Below, piece by piece: positions 17,042 to 24,732 of a stretch of 48,788 nt of DNA (position 1 is its first letter; the number at the start of each line of letters is the position of its first letter). Below the pieces are notes generated by a model, which saw only the letters and a list, made by a program, of their open reading frames with translations, was not told where the DNA came from and made no database searches. A program made the position numbers and the translations under genes. Source of the DNA: Streptomyces diastatochromogenes (lineage in GTDB: Bacteria > Actinomycetota > Actinomycetes > Streptomycetales > Streptomycetaceae); assembly GCA_001550305.1 (NCBI GenBank), contig LRTP01000277.1:1-48788 (forward strand), given 5' to 3'.

Positions 17042-17788
17042 ATGGATGAGGTCAAAGTCGTCGTCGCCCATTCCGAGCGCGCGACTCTACGCGTCGGTGA
17101 CGTGTTCTTGAAGGTGGACGTCGATCAGGCGCGCATCGACGTCGAGGTCGAGGCGATGTCCCTCGCGCCGGTCCCGACCCCGGAGGTCCTGTGGCGCAAG
17201 CCGCCCGTGCTCGCGCTCACCGCACTCCCGGGGACGACGCTTGGGCGCCTCGGCGGGCCGTCGACCGGGTCACCGGCGGCATGGGCCGCCGCGGGCGCCG
17301 CCATCCGGAAGCTGCACGACGCGCCGCTGCCGCCCCTGCCGGGCCGGGCCGGCCGGAGCATCGTCGCGCTGACGGCGGAACTCGACGACGAGTGCGAGTT
17401 GCTCGTGACGAACGGTGTCCTGCCCGCTGACCTGGTCACCCGCAACCGCCAGGTCGCCGAGGCCGCGCTCCGGCCGTGGACTCCGGTGTTCACGCACGGC
17501 GACCTGCAGATCGCGCACGTCTTCGTCGACGGCGGCGAGGTCACGGGCATCATCGACTGGTCCGAGGCGGGCCAGGGTGATGCCCTCTACGACCTCGCCA
17601 CCTTCACGCTCGGACACGAGGAGCACCTCGACGACGTCATCGCCGGCTATGGCACCGACATCGACCTCGACGTGATCCACGCGTGGTGGTCGTTGCGAAG
17701 CCTGCTGGTGGTTCGCTGGCTGATCGAGCACGGCTTCGACCCGTTCGAACCGGGCTGTGAGGTCGACGTGCTGAGATCCCGGATGTGA
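17042..17788 (+). CDS. Aminoglycoside phosphotransferase-family protein
   Basis: The 248-residue protein has the APH catalytic loop FTHGDLQIAHVFVDGGEV (the HGDxxxxN-like motif, here with His in place of the usual Asn) and the metal-binding IIDWSEAGQGDALYDLAT. Length suits small APH-fold kinases that phosphorylate antibiotics, choline or other small molecules. The substrate cannot be told, and the Asn-to-His change at the magnesium site leaves activity in doubt. It sits just right of the IS5 element. The last codons lie inside a 28-bp tandem duplication, but the reading frame is unaffected. Confidence 0.75.
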   Translation: MDEVKVVVAHSERATLRVGDVFLKVDVDQARIDVEVEAMSLAPVPTPEVLWRKPPVLALTALPGTTLGRLGGPSTGSPAAWAAAGAAIRKLHDAPLPPLPGRAGRSIVALTAELDDECELLVTNGVLPADLVTRNRQVAEAALRPWTPVFTHGDLQIAHVFVDGGEVTGIIDWSEAGQGDALYDLATFTLGHEEHLDDVIAGYGTDIDLDVIHAWWSLRSLLVVRWLIEHGFDPFEPGCEVDVLRSRM

Positions 17789-17816
17789 GGTCGACGTGCT
17801 GAGATCCCGGATGTGA
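17761..17816. repeat. 28-bp perfect tandem duplication
   Basis: The unit starting GGTCGACGTGCTGAGATCCC and ending GGATGTGA occurs twice head to tail. Each copy ends with TGA. The first encodes the last residues of the phosphotransferase (VDVLRSRM-stop) and the second would encode the same residues after the stop. Confidence 0.95.
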
Positions 17817-17889
17817 GGCTGCGCGAGCCCGACTGCTACGTATGCGTTCTGACGCATCGAGCAGGCCATCCCCTGGGGCGCATCGTCTG

Positions 17890-18625
17890 CCCTTTCTCTC
17901 GACACAGTACGGTGCGCAGTCGTCGCCGACAGATGACGGCGCAGCCGAGGGTGACGAGCGCGTGGTGGATGTCGTCGCGAATCTCCCAGCGGATGCGCAG
18001 GCGGCGGAACCAGTGCAGCAGCGCGATCGCTCCTTCCACGACCAAGCGCTACACGCCCAGGCCGGAGCCGTGCCCGGTGCCGCGCCTGGCGAGGTGCGGG
18101 GTGATCTGGAACCGGCGGACCTTGTCCCGGTAGACCTCGTTGTCATAGCCGCGGTCGGCGTACAGATAGCTGGGGCGGCGTAGTGGCTGGCCGCGCTTGC
18201 CGCGGATCGGCGGGACGGCCTGGATCAGCGGGACCAGTTGGGTGACGTCGTTGCGGTTGCCGCCGGTGGTGTTGCCGCGAGCGGGATGCCGTGCGCCTCG
18301 ACGATCAGGTGGTCCTTGCTTCCGGCCTTGCCCCGGTCCACCGGGGACGGACCGGTGGCCGGCCCGCCCTTCATCGCGCAGATGTGGCTGGAGTCGACCG
18401 CTGCGCGGGAGAAGTCCAGCAGGTCTGCGGCCCGCAGCTCGGACAGCAACAGCTCGTGCAGGCGCTGCCAGACCCCGGCCTCGTTCCAGTCCCGCAGCCG
18501 TCGCCAGCAGGTCATCCCCGAGCCGAAGCCCGTCGTCATCGATCTCCCACGGTCTGGCAGCGGTCTTCCTCGTCTCGGCTGGCTCGCACCGCCTTCGGCC
18601 AGCATCAACGAGAACTGACACAGCG
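17890..18625 (-). pseudogene. Second IS5-family transposase, decayed
   Basis: Pieces of one transposase appear in three minus-strand frames: GSGMTCWRRLRDWNEAGVWQ and SRAAVDSSHICAMKGGPATG; then GGNRNDVTQLVPLIQAVPPI and LYADRGYDNEVYRDKVR; then VVEGAIALLHWFRRLRIRWE with the catalytic Glu. At least two frameshifts separate them. The N-terminus is replaced by unrelated sequence. This is a different IS5 subgroup from the intact element and no terminal repeats were identified. Confidence 0.85.
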
Positions 18626-18673
18626 TCATCCCAGAGGTCCAGAAACCTCCTTGACTACCGCTGTCTGAACTGG

Positions 18674-19615
18674 CTATTTGGCGGTCCAACGTCCCGAATC
18701 CTTTCCGCCGACGTCTTCCGCTCGCCGCAGCACCTCCGGGGAACGCAGCATGCCCTGCGGCAGATAGCCGGACCGGACGCCCAAGTCCCACCCATGCACT
18801 TGGACCGCAAGGGCGGCCAGGGCAAGGGCGCTGAGCGGCAGCAGAGTACGGGGAACGGGATCGGATCCCACGCACTCCCGGTGCTCGGAGAGCCAGGCCA
18901 CGAGAGCCTGCTCAAAGGCGTGCTGGTCGTCGTCGAGAAGTACGCGAAGGAGGCACTGATCCGGTGTCAGGGGGCGGGCTGCGTCCAGTTTCCGGGCCGC
19001 CTCGGCGCGCTCGTCGGTGTCCGGCTTGCACAGGGTCACGGTGGGCCAGTCCCGGGGCAGGTGCCCGCGCGCCTGGGTCAGGTAGCCGCACAGTGCGTCC
19101 ATCGCAGCGAGGTCCGCCGGATCCGACGTCGAATTCAGCTTCGAGTACGGCACCCCGTCGCGGATCGCGAGCGCGTAGTCGCTCCGCAGCAGCAGTCCGA
19201 TCACCCGCTGCCGCTCCCACACCAGTCCGCTGACCAGGCACATCGCAAACGTGTCGCACCACCATCTGGCCGTGGGGACCTGCTCGATGGCATCGCCGAG
19301 GGCGATGTCCTCGCTGCTGAGCGTCTCGCCGATCAGCGGGAAGTGGATTTCCTGGTCACCGTCGGGGAAACAGCCAACACTCAGCGCCCCCAGGGAGCAC
19401 TCCGCCGCGGTCCGCAGTGCCGTGCGCGATGACTCGTCGAATGCGGGATCCTCCACGGTGCGGGCGGCGATGTGGTCGAGGAGCTCGTCATGCATCTCCT
19501 ACAGATTCTCCGGGGACGGGTCGTCGTAGCGCATCCAGTGCGACCGCCGCCGGGTCCGTCGGCCGATGTCGTCGAGCGCCTGGGCTATGCGCTGTCCGCT
19601 GACCTCATGGCGCAT
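18674..19615 (-). pseudogene. Imm49-family immunity protein with amber stop
   Basis: Reading from ATG 19615 gives MRHEVSGQRIAQALDDIG, then RYDDPSPENL-stop at codon 39 (TAG, 19499-19501), then EMHDELLDHIAARTVEDPAF and ECSLGALSVGCFPDGDQEIH. The end is GWDLGVRSGYLPQGMLRSPE. Apart from the stop this is a full-length member of the Imm49 family, predicted immunity proteins that protect actinomycetes from polymorphic toxins. Translation could restart at ATG 19495 (TAGGAG directly before it), giving 273 residues lacking the N-terminus. No cognate toxin gene adjoins it. The downstream side meets IS5 debris. Confidence 0.82.
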
Positions 19616-19812
19616 CACTTCCTGCACGTCTGCCGTCCCCCCGTGATCTCTTCCGCTGGACGCGGCACGCCATCAGCGGGTTCGGGCATCGCCCCCGGGT
19701 CCGGCCGCGCGACCCCGGCCTCGAGGAGCAGCTCACCGACGGCGCCCGGCAACCCGCCGACGAGAGCGAGATCTCCCATACGGGCTTGGAGACCACCCTC
19801 GTCGAGCTCCAC
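19615..19812 (-). CDS. Small protein coupled to the Imm49 gene
   Basis: The 65-residue frame from GTG 19812 reads MELDEGGLQARMGDLALVGG, LPGAVGELLLEAGVARPDPG and ends ITGGRQTCRK. Its stop overlaps the Imm49 start as TGATG, a classic coupling. Coding-like sequence continues upstream in the same frame to about 19985 without a good start codon, so the gene may be 5'-truncated. No family was recognised. Position suggests it belongs to the toxin/immunity module. Confidence 0.5.
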   Translation of the reverse strand: MELDEGGLQARMGDLALVGGLPGAVGELLLEAGVARPDPGAMPEPADGVPRPAEEITGGRQTCRK

Positions 19813-19954
19813 GGCGTCCGTCCCGGAGTACGTCGCCCCTGAGGCCCCGACGCCGCCGGCAACGTCCTCGGCACCTCCCCCTCGATCCCGATCCGAGCCT
19901 GCCCCCTTCCGCGACGCTTCGTCGTTCCTCGTGGCCGTGCCGGGGATTTCGCCG

Positions 19955-20002
19955 TTGACAGGGTTGGCTAACTCTATTAGCTTTTAGCTAATAGAGTTAG
20001 CC
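19955..20002 (+). promoter_or_regulatory. Promoter and TetR-type operator palindrome
   Basis: A TTGACA (19955-19960) is followed after 17 bases by TAGCTT (19978-19983). Overlapping it is a perfect inverted repeat with 17-base arms, GGCTAACTCTATTAGCT (19966-19982) and its complement (19986-20002), around TTT. Each arm also contains CTAA-N5-TTAG. Binding here would block RNA polymerase, so the TetR gene of the same operon is the obvious ligand-controlled repressor. Confidence 0.85.
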
Positions 20003-20016
20003 AGACAGGGGATGTC

Positions 20017-20853
20017 ATGACCGAGTACCTTGCCGTCGACGGCGGCACGATCGCATACGAGGTGGCGGGGTCCGGCCCGCTGATCGTTCTCGCGCACGGC
20101 ATGGGCGACAGCCGCGCCGCGTACCGTGCCGTGATCCCGCCACTGGTGGCGGCGGGCTATCGGGTCGCCGCGGTCGATCTGCGCGGCTGCGGCGAGTCCA
20201 GCGTCGGCTGGCCGGCCTGGAGCCGCACCGCCATCGCCGGCGACCTGCTCGCCTTGATCCGCCACCTGGGCGGCCCGGCCGTGCTCGTCGGCCACTCCAT
20301 CTCCGGCGGCGCCGCCACCATCGCCGCGGCGCAGGAGCCCTCGCTGATCACCGCGGTCGTCGAGTTGGCGCCATTCACCCGCAAGCAGTCGATCCGCCTC
20401 GGCGACCTGCGGGTGAAGCGATTCCGGCAGGGCATGCTGCGGCTGCTCGGGGCGGGCGCGTTCGGCAGCGTGCCGCTCTGGCGCTCGTACCTCGACGTGG
20501 CCTACCCCGGCGTGAAGCCGGCCGACTGGTCCGAGCGGCTCGACCGCATCGACTCCCTACTGCGCGAGCCGGGCCGGATGAAGGCCATGCAGGGCATGGG
20601 CCGCAGCGCCCCGACCGATGCCGGCGCGCAGCTCGGCAACGTCCGCTGCCCGGTCCTGGTCGTGATGGGCACGCTCGACCCCGACTGGGCCGACCCGCGC
20701 GCCGAGGGCTCGGCAATCATTGACGCCCTGCCGTCCGGCCTCGGTCGCCTTGAGATGATCGAGAGCGCCGGGCACTACCCGCACGACCAGTTCCCCGAAC
20801 AGGTGGTTTCGCTCATGCTCGCCTTCCTCGGATCGGACGCCGCTCGTGCCTAG
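20017..20853 (+). CDS. Alpha/beta hydrolase
   Basis: The 278-residue protein has the oxyanion region IVLAHGMGDSR, the nucleophile elbow VLVGHSISGGA (Ser near residue 95), a late acidic segment VVMGTLDPDWADPRAEG and the catalytic His in ESAGHYPHDQFPEQV. It probably hydrolyses a small ester or lactone in the cytoplasm; the substrate is unknown. ATG 20017 follows CAGGGGA. Its last eight bases overlap the TetR gene and the promoter carries a palindromic operator, so the pair forms an autoregulated operon that likely responds to the enzyme's substrate. Confidence 0.9.
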   Translation: MTEYLAVDGGTIAYEVAGSGPLIVLAHGMGDSRAAYRAVIPPLVAAGYRVAAVDLRGCGESSVGWPAWSRTAIAGDLLALIRHLGGPAVLVGHSISGGAATIAAAQEPSLITAVVELAPFTRKQSIRLGDLRVKRFRQGMLRLLGAGAFGSVPLWRSYLDVAYPGVKPADWSERLDRIDSLLREPGRMKAMQGMGRSAPTDAGAQLGNVRCPVLVVMGTLDPDWADPRAEGSAIIDALPSGLGRLEMIESAGHYPHDQFPEQVVSLMLAFLGSDAARA

Positions 20854-21409
20854 GGTCGGCCTGGACCCGGCGGCCGTGGTCGCGGCCGGCGCCGCCCTCG
20901 CCGACGAGGTGGGCCTCGCCAACCTGACGATGGGGTTGCTGGCCGAGCGGGTGGGCGTGCGTACGCCGTCCCTGTACAAGCACGTCGGCGGCCAGGAAGA
21001 CCTCAACCGGCGTATCGCGGCCTTGGCGTTGAGCGAGGCCGCCGACGCCGTCGGCGGCGCGGTCCAGGGGTACGCGGGTCGCGACGCCCTGGCGGCTGCG
21101 GCGCGCGCCTTCCGCGCCTTCGTCCTGGAGCACCCCGGCCGGTACGCCGCGACGATCGGCGTGGAACCGTCCGGCCCGGACGATCCGCTGGCCATCGCGG
21201 GCCAGCGGCTGCTGGGCGCGTTCATGACGGTCCTGCGCGGCTACGAGGTCCCGGAGTCCGACGTGGACCACGCCCTGCGTATGCTCCGCAGCCTCTGCCA
21301 CGGGTTCGCCACGTTGCAGGTGGCCAACGGCTTCCAGTGGAGCGCCGACATCGACGAGAGCTTCGAGTGGTTGATCGCCTTCGCCGACCGGGGCCTGCGC
21401 TCCATGTGA
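20846..21409 (+). CDS. TetR/AcrR-family regulator
   Basis: The 187-residue protein begins with GTG inside the hydrolase 3' end. Its N-terminus is a TetR helix-turn-helix (AGAALADEVGLANLTMGLLA, then ERVGVRTPSLYKHVGGQEDL). The C-terminal ligand domain contains FATLQVANGFQW, resembling the WHG-type TetR_C domain. It most probably represses the operon through the palindrome at 19966-20002. The inducer is unknown; the hydrolase substrate or product is a reasonable guess. Confidence 0.9.
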   Translation: MPRVGLDPAAVVAAGAALADEVGLANLTMGLLAERVGVRTPSLYKHVGGQEDLNRRIAALALSEAADAVGGAVQGYAGRDALAAAARAFRAFVLEHPGRYAATIGVEPSGPDDPLAIAGQRLLGAFMTVLRGYEVPESDVDHALRMLRSLCHGFATLQVANGFQWSADIDESFEWLIAFADRGLRSM

Positions 21410-21439
21410 GAGTGCTGCCGCCGCCGACGATCATCACGT

Positions 21440-21585
21440 TTCCGGGGCCAGGCGTACGGCTTCCGGCGCCGGTACAGCCGTACGTCGAAGAAGCCACGCG
21501 CCCGCACCGAGTCGTCGTACATGGATCGGAACATCGGATTGAGATGGGCGGCTGGAAGCAGGTGACCCAGGCTCGCGGTCACCGG
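21440..21585 (-). pseudogene. Possible coding remnant, unknown
   Basis: A minus-strand frame reads ASLGHLLPAAHLNPMFRSMY and DDSVRARGFFDVRLYRRRKP with coding-like third positions, then degenerates. No start, stop or family could be assigned. It is listed as a probable gene fragment only. Confidence 0.25.
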
Positions 21586-21639
21586 GCTTGCGAGGGCCTA
21601 CGGCGATGCGTAGTGCCGGAGGACGGCTTCCCACTCTTC

Positions 21640-21690
21640 ACCGCGTGATCGCACTGAACCGCCGAACGGCCAATCGAGATGACATGTAAG
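21640..21690. mobile_element. Decayed IS5-type right end
   Basis: Positions 21670-21690 (CCAATCGAGATGACATG...) match the right end of the intact IS5 element (CCAATTGAGATGACTTC...) at 17 of 21 bases. Just before it, IALNRRTAN resembles that transposase's C-terminus. It is probably what is left of a related copy. Confidence 0.45.
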
Positions 21691-21720
21691 GGCCCACGCG
21701 CCGTCACCCCGGCCCCGCCC

Positions 21721-22122
21721 TTACGCCTCCTGACGGCTCAGCCATTCCTTCTCCTGACCCGGGTCGGGCAGGACCTGGCCGCCTTCGACAGCGGAACGCG
21801 CGGGACTGTCCTGGATCACCACCAGGATGCGGCGCTCGAGGATCCCGGTGATGCGGGAAGCGGCCGCCGACAGCTCGAGTGCCAAGCGGGTCGTCTCCTC
21901 CTGCGGGTGGCCGCGGCGCGCCCAGCCGCCGATCAGGAGCGGCGCTCCTGGTTCTCCACCGACGTAGACGCTGTCCTGAGGCAGTTCGGAGAAGACCACG
22001 TTGACGTAGGCGGGCGGGACGCGGTTGATCTCCGCGTGGATCCTGGTGATCTCGGTAGCCAGTGCGCCCTTGGCATCGGCTCTCAGCGTTCCCTGGGCGG
22101 TGGTGCAGGTATAGATGGGCAC
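21721..22122 (-). CDS. Tautomerase-family protein
   Basis: The 133-residue protein begins M-PIYTCTTAQGTLRADAKG, so Pro2 becomes the N-terminal catalytic proline of the 4-oxalocrotonate tautomerase superfamily. The middle, AYVNVVFSELPQDSVYVGGE, and the end of the fold, RRILVVIQDSPAR, fit the longer cis-CaaD/Tautomerase_3 branch rather than 60-residue 4-OT. It probably isomerises or hydrates a small unsaturated acid. GTG 22122 is supported by GGAG five bases upstream and by the required Pro2. No catabolic neighbours are present. Confidence 0.83.
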   Translation of the reverse strand: MPIYTCTTAQGTLRADAKGALATEITRIHAEINRVPPAYVNVVFSELPQDSVYVGGEPGAPLLIGGWARRGHPQEETTRLALELSAAASRITGILERRILVVIQDSPARSAVEGGQVLPDPGQEKEWLSRQEA

Positions 22123-22501
22123 GTCGACTCCTGAACTGGCATCCCTGTGGCCCCTGCCGCACGGAGTGCAGTTCCAGCTGATGCAGGGGAAGACGCCCTC
22201 CACCTTTCCCCTCCGTGACTGCGACGAGTGCACAGAGACGGAGATCGACGGCACGGTCGCGGCTTGCGGCCCCCTGTCCATCGACATCTCCTGGTTCTCG
22301 GCACTGCGCGGCCTACCGAACCCCAACCTCTGCGGCGTCCAACTGTGCCCCAACAGCACGTGGACCGAGCAGTGCAGTGAACCTGATCCAGGCAGGCACA
22401 CCGTGTACCTGTCCATCGGCACACGTAACTCCGATGTGGACGCACGGGATTGGCTGCAAGGCACCGGACTTCGTTTCGGGGAAACTCAACTGGTCCGGTA
22501 G
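22115..22501 (+). CDS. Doubtful Cys-rich hypothetical protein
   Basis: A 128-residue frame includes CDECTETEIDGTVAACGPLS and NPNLCGVQLCPN, with GC-rich third positions. It overlaps the tautomerase start by eight bases on the opposite strand. Seven cysteines and several Asp/Glu residues look non-random, but no ribosome site or family supports it. It could be chance. Confidence 0.25.
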   Translation: MGTSTPELASLWPLPHGVQFQLMQGKTPSTFPLRDCDECTETEIDGTVAACGPLSIDISWFSALRGLPNPNLCGVQLCPNSTWTEQCSEPDPGRHTVYLSIGTRNSDVDARDWLQGTGLRFGETQLVR

Positions 22502-22642
22502 ACAGTTCGCCAGACCCCTCAGGCTCAGGCGGCGAGGAGAACGGCTACCCGTCCACGGTGAAGACTCACGCAGCACTCTCCGAGAACCCAGCGTCACAAA
22601 CCGGCGCACCCATGTGGTCACGCACTGGAGCGGGTGCCGAGT

Positions 22643-23260
22643 TCAGGTCTTCAGCCGCGCTCGCGCCTTCGGGAGCGGCGCCAGGCCGTCGAAGATGATG
22701 GCCAGCATCCGGTCTCGTACCTCTTCCTCGATGTGGGTCTGTGCGGAGGCTCGTGATGTGGCAACGAGCAGGGCGTACACCTCGGGCAGTTCGACGTCAT
22801 CTCGGACGGCGCCGGCGCGTTGGGCATGCTGAAGCAGAGCACCGACGGCTCGGCGCAGTCCGTACGATGCCTGAGCGGCGTTGCCGCCGTTGTCACCACC
22901 GGCCTCGAACAGCGCCTCGGCTATGGCGACTTTGCCGGCCGCGTCGGCGACGAGGTGGCTGAAGAAGTCGAAGAACGCCGCTCCCGGGTCCGGGGCGTGA
23001 AACAGCGTTTCGGCTTGCTCGCGCAGGCGATCGAACCGTTGCACGAGAACGGCCTCCAGCAGCGCCGCTTTGGTGGGGAAGTGACGGAAGACCGTGGCGA
23101 TGCCGACGTTGGCCAGGCGGGCCACCTCCTCGGTGGACGCAGACTGGCCCCCCTTACCGAAGACCTCTTCGGCGACGTTCAGGATCCGCTCGCGGTTGGT
23201 TCGCGCGTCAGCGCGTTGCGGCCGTCTGCCGCCCATGTCTCGGTTACCTGAGGTGCTCAT
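22643..23260 (-). CDS. TetR/AcrR-family regulator
   Basis: The 205-residue protein has a standard TetR DNA-binding domain: NRERILNVAEEVFGKGGQSA, then STEEVARLANVGIATVFRHF and PTKAALLEAVL. The ligand domain ends at PLPKARARLKT. It diverges from the SnoaL-like gene, with an array of alternating half-sites in the shared promoter region, so it very likely represses that gene and itself. The effector is unknown. The nearest ATG (MSTSGNRDMG) was kept as start. Confidence 0.92.
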   Translation of the reverse strand: MSTSGNRDMGGRRPQRADARTNRERILNVAEEVFGKGGQSASTEEVARLANVGIATVFRHFPTKAALLEAVLVQRFDRLREQAETLFHAPDPGAAFFDFFSHLVADAAGKVAIAEALFEAGGDNGGNAAQASYGLRRAVGALLQHAQRAGAVRDDVELPEVYALLVATSRASAQTHIEEEVRDRMLAIIFDGLAPLPKARARLKT

Positions 23261-23272
23261 CGCGCTTTCACT

Positions 23273-23302
23273 CGTATCTCGCCGTATCCCGCCGTATCTC
23301 GC
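23273..23302. repeat. Three 10-bp tandem repeats in TetR leader
   Basis: CGTATCTCGC, CGTATCCCGC and CGTATCTCGC lie head to tail just upstream of the TetR start, followed by a partial TATCCG. The 10-bp period equals one helical turn, so protein binding on one face is possible. Confidence 0.8.
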
Positions 23303-23316
23303 TATCCGAAGTCACG

Positions 23317-23344
23317 ACTCCGTATACTCGGAGTACGCACTCCG
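23317..23344. promoter_or_regulatory. Overlapping palindromic operators
   Basis: Three half-sites alternate in direction: ACTCCG, CGGAGT, ACTCCG, with spacers TATACT and ACGC. This forms two overlapping perfect palindromes sharing the middle half-site. TATACT (23323-23328) may itself be a -10 element. It sits between the divergent TetR and SnoaL genes. Confidence 0.75.
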
Positions 23345-23394
23345 GATAGTAGTGCGACACCACTGCACGTCGGCGCCGACGACAGGAGAGTGCC

Positions 23395-23850
23395 ATGACC
23401 CAAGTCCTCAGCCCGCGGGAAGTCTTCCTCGCGCTCGTGAACGGTGTTGCGGAGGGCCGTTGGAGCGAACTGCCCGACCTGTACGCGGAGCAGACCCACG
23501 TCGTGCACCCGTTCGACCCGCTTCGTGCCGCTGCGCTCCGTACCCGTGACGAACTGCGCGAACACTTCAGGCCGAGCGACGCGGGCCCCCGGCTGCAACG
23601 TCGGGCAGCCAACATCACGATTCACGAGACGACCGACCCCGAGGTCATCGTCGCCGAGTTCGAGTACCAGGGAACAGTCGCGGAGACCGAAGAACCCTTC
23701 GTGCTGCCCGGCATCTTCGTGCTGCGGGTGCGCAACGGTCAAATCATCAGCTCCCGCGACTATTTCGACCATGTCACCGCCGCCCGAGTCCGCGGGCAAC
23801 TCGACACACTTGTCGAAGCCGTGCAGGCGAGCAGTGCCACCTCGGCCTAG
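23395..23850 (+). CDS. SnoaL-like/NTF2-fold protein
   Basis: The 151-residue protein starts MTQVLSPREVFLALVNGVAE and contains the typical NTF2-fold elements: an early helix, the strand DLYAEQTHVVHPFDP, then EVIVAEFEYQGTVAETEEPF and IFVLRVRNGQIISSRDYFDH. Asp and His residues in the last strand commonly line the pocket. Such proteins include ketosteroid isomerase-like enzymes and polyketide cyclases, but many have no known reaction. ATG 23395 has AGGAGAG upstream. It is divergent from and presumably controlled by the TetR protein. Confidence 0.88.
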   Translation: MTQVLSPREVFLALVNGVAEGRWSELPDLYAEQTHVVHPFDPLRAAALRTRDELREHFRPSDAGPRLQRRAANITIHETTDPEVIVAEFEYQGTVAETEEPFVLPGIFVLRVRNGQIISSRDYFDHVTAARVRGQLDTLVEAVQASSATSA

Positions 23851-23884
23851 AGCGTGGACCGATTCAGATCTACATCGGAGGCTG

Positions 23885-24267
23885 CGGAGACGGATGGCCG
23901 CGCCGCGTAGGACCAGGGCCTGCGCCGGGTGCCGGTGAACCAGCGCCCCGTGCTGTTGCTGCTGCGGGCGCTGGGCACCCAGGCGCAGCAAAGCCGCAGC
24001 GCGTCGGCGCAACCTCCGGATCTCGCTGACCGCAAGGTTGATCGCCACCCGGCGCACCCACAGCTCCGGCACGTCATAAGCCTGGATCCGGGGCCAGCGG
24101 TCCAGGGCCCGGATGAACGCCTCCTGCACGACGTCGTCGGCCTGGTCGAGACTGCCGGTGACCGAGAACAACTGACCGACCAGGCGCGCGTACGCCGACT
24201 GGTAGAACTCCTCGAAGCCCGTCAGGTCGGCCTGCCGCCCTCGGCTACCGTTGCGTTCACGTTCCAC
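23885..24267 (-). pseudogene. ECF sigma factor, truncated after region 2
   Basis: GTG 24267 begins a sigma-70 region 2: FEEFYQSAYARLVGQLFSVT, DQADDVVQEAFIRALDRWPR and LWVRRVAINLAVSEIRRLRR. These are the core-binding and -10 recognition helices. After about residue 95 the family sequence is lost; a short PAQALVLR may be the beginning of region 4, but no -35 recognition helix follows. The open frame runs on antisense to the SnoaL gene only by chance. Its start overlaps the stop of the secreted protein upstream (TGAGTG), so both were co-translated. Confidence 0.8.
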
Positions 24268-24732
24268 TCAGCTGGTGTCCACCGGGGCCGCCTCCACGCG
24301 CTTCTGAGCGGGAGTCAGCGCCAGCCACGCAAGTTGCGCCGCAGTGGCCCTGCCTTCCGCCTTCAACTGCCCGACCAGCTTGTTGGCCCTGGTGACGTGG
24401 GCCACGGTCGGACCACTGGTCGACGCCTTGATTTCTATCTGTATCTTCAAGAGCAGTTGGTTCTCCTCGGACATCTGGGACTTGGTCCCGTCGCTGGAGG
24501 ACACCTTCCTCTTCGCGGGCCGCTGGGCCGCGGTCTGCGCCTGCTTGGTGCTCCCCGCCACAGGCTTGACACCGAAGGACGCCCCCGGCTTCGCAGCAGC
24601 CGTCTGCGACTGCTTGATGGCCTGACGCTCGGTTCCGTGATCGGACGAGGCGAGCGCCGTCGTGGCCAACACGGCGCAAAGACCCACGGCGGCCACGCCG
24701 ACAGCGGCAAATCCCCATGTGCGGTGCTGCAT
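24268..24732 (-). CDS. Secreted or membrane-anchored small protein
   Basis: The 154-residue product starts MQHRTWGFAAVGVAAVGLC with a hydrophobic N-terminal segment ending LATTALASSDHG, which suits a signal peptide or a single anchor. The rest is charged and Ala/Lys/Gln-rich: QAIKQSQTAAAKPG, then QLLLKIQIEIKASTSG and RANKLVGQLKAEGRATAAQL, probably helical. No family was recognised. It is translationally coupled to a truncated ECF sigma gene, a position often held by a sensor or anti-sigma protein, but no anti-sigma motif (such as HxxxCxxC) is present. Confidence 0.65.
   Translation of the reverse strand: MQHRTWGFAAVGVAAVGLCAVLATTALASSDHGTERQAIKQSQTAAAKPGASFGVKPVAGSTKQAQTAAQRPAKRKVSSSDGTKSQMSEENQLLLKIQIEIKASTSGPTVAHVTRANKLVGQLKAEGRATAAQLAWLALTPAQKRVEAAPVDTS

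Noticed and set aside
22313..22621. Minus-strand frame upstream of the tautomerase
   Set aside because: It shows no motif and no ribosome site, and its composition is ambiguous. The GTG at 22122 with catalytic Pro2 defines the real tautomerase start.
23273..23302. Possible CRISPR-like repeat
   Set aside because: The units are 10 bp and contiguous without spacers.
23302..23884. Extension of the ECF sigma frame
   Set aside because: It is antisense to the SnoaL-like gene and shows no sigma region 4 helix.
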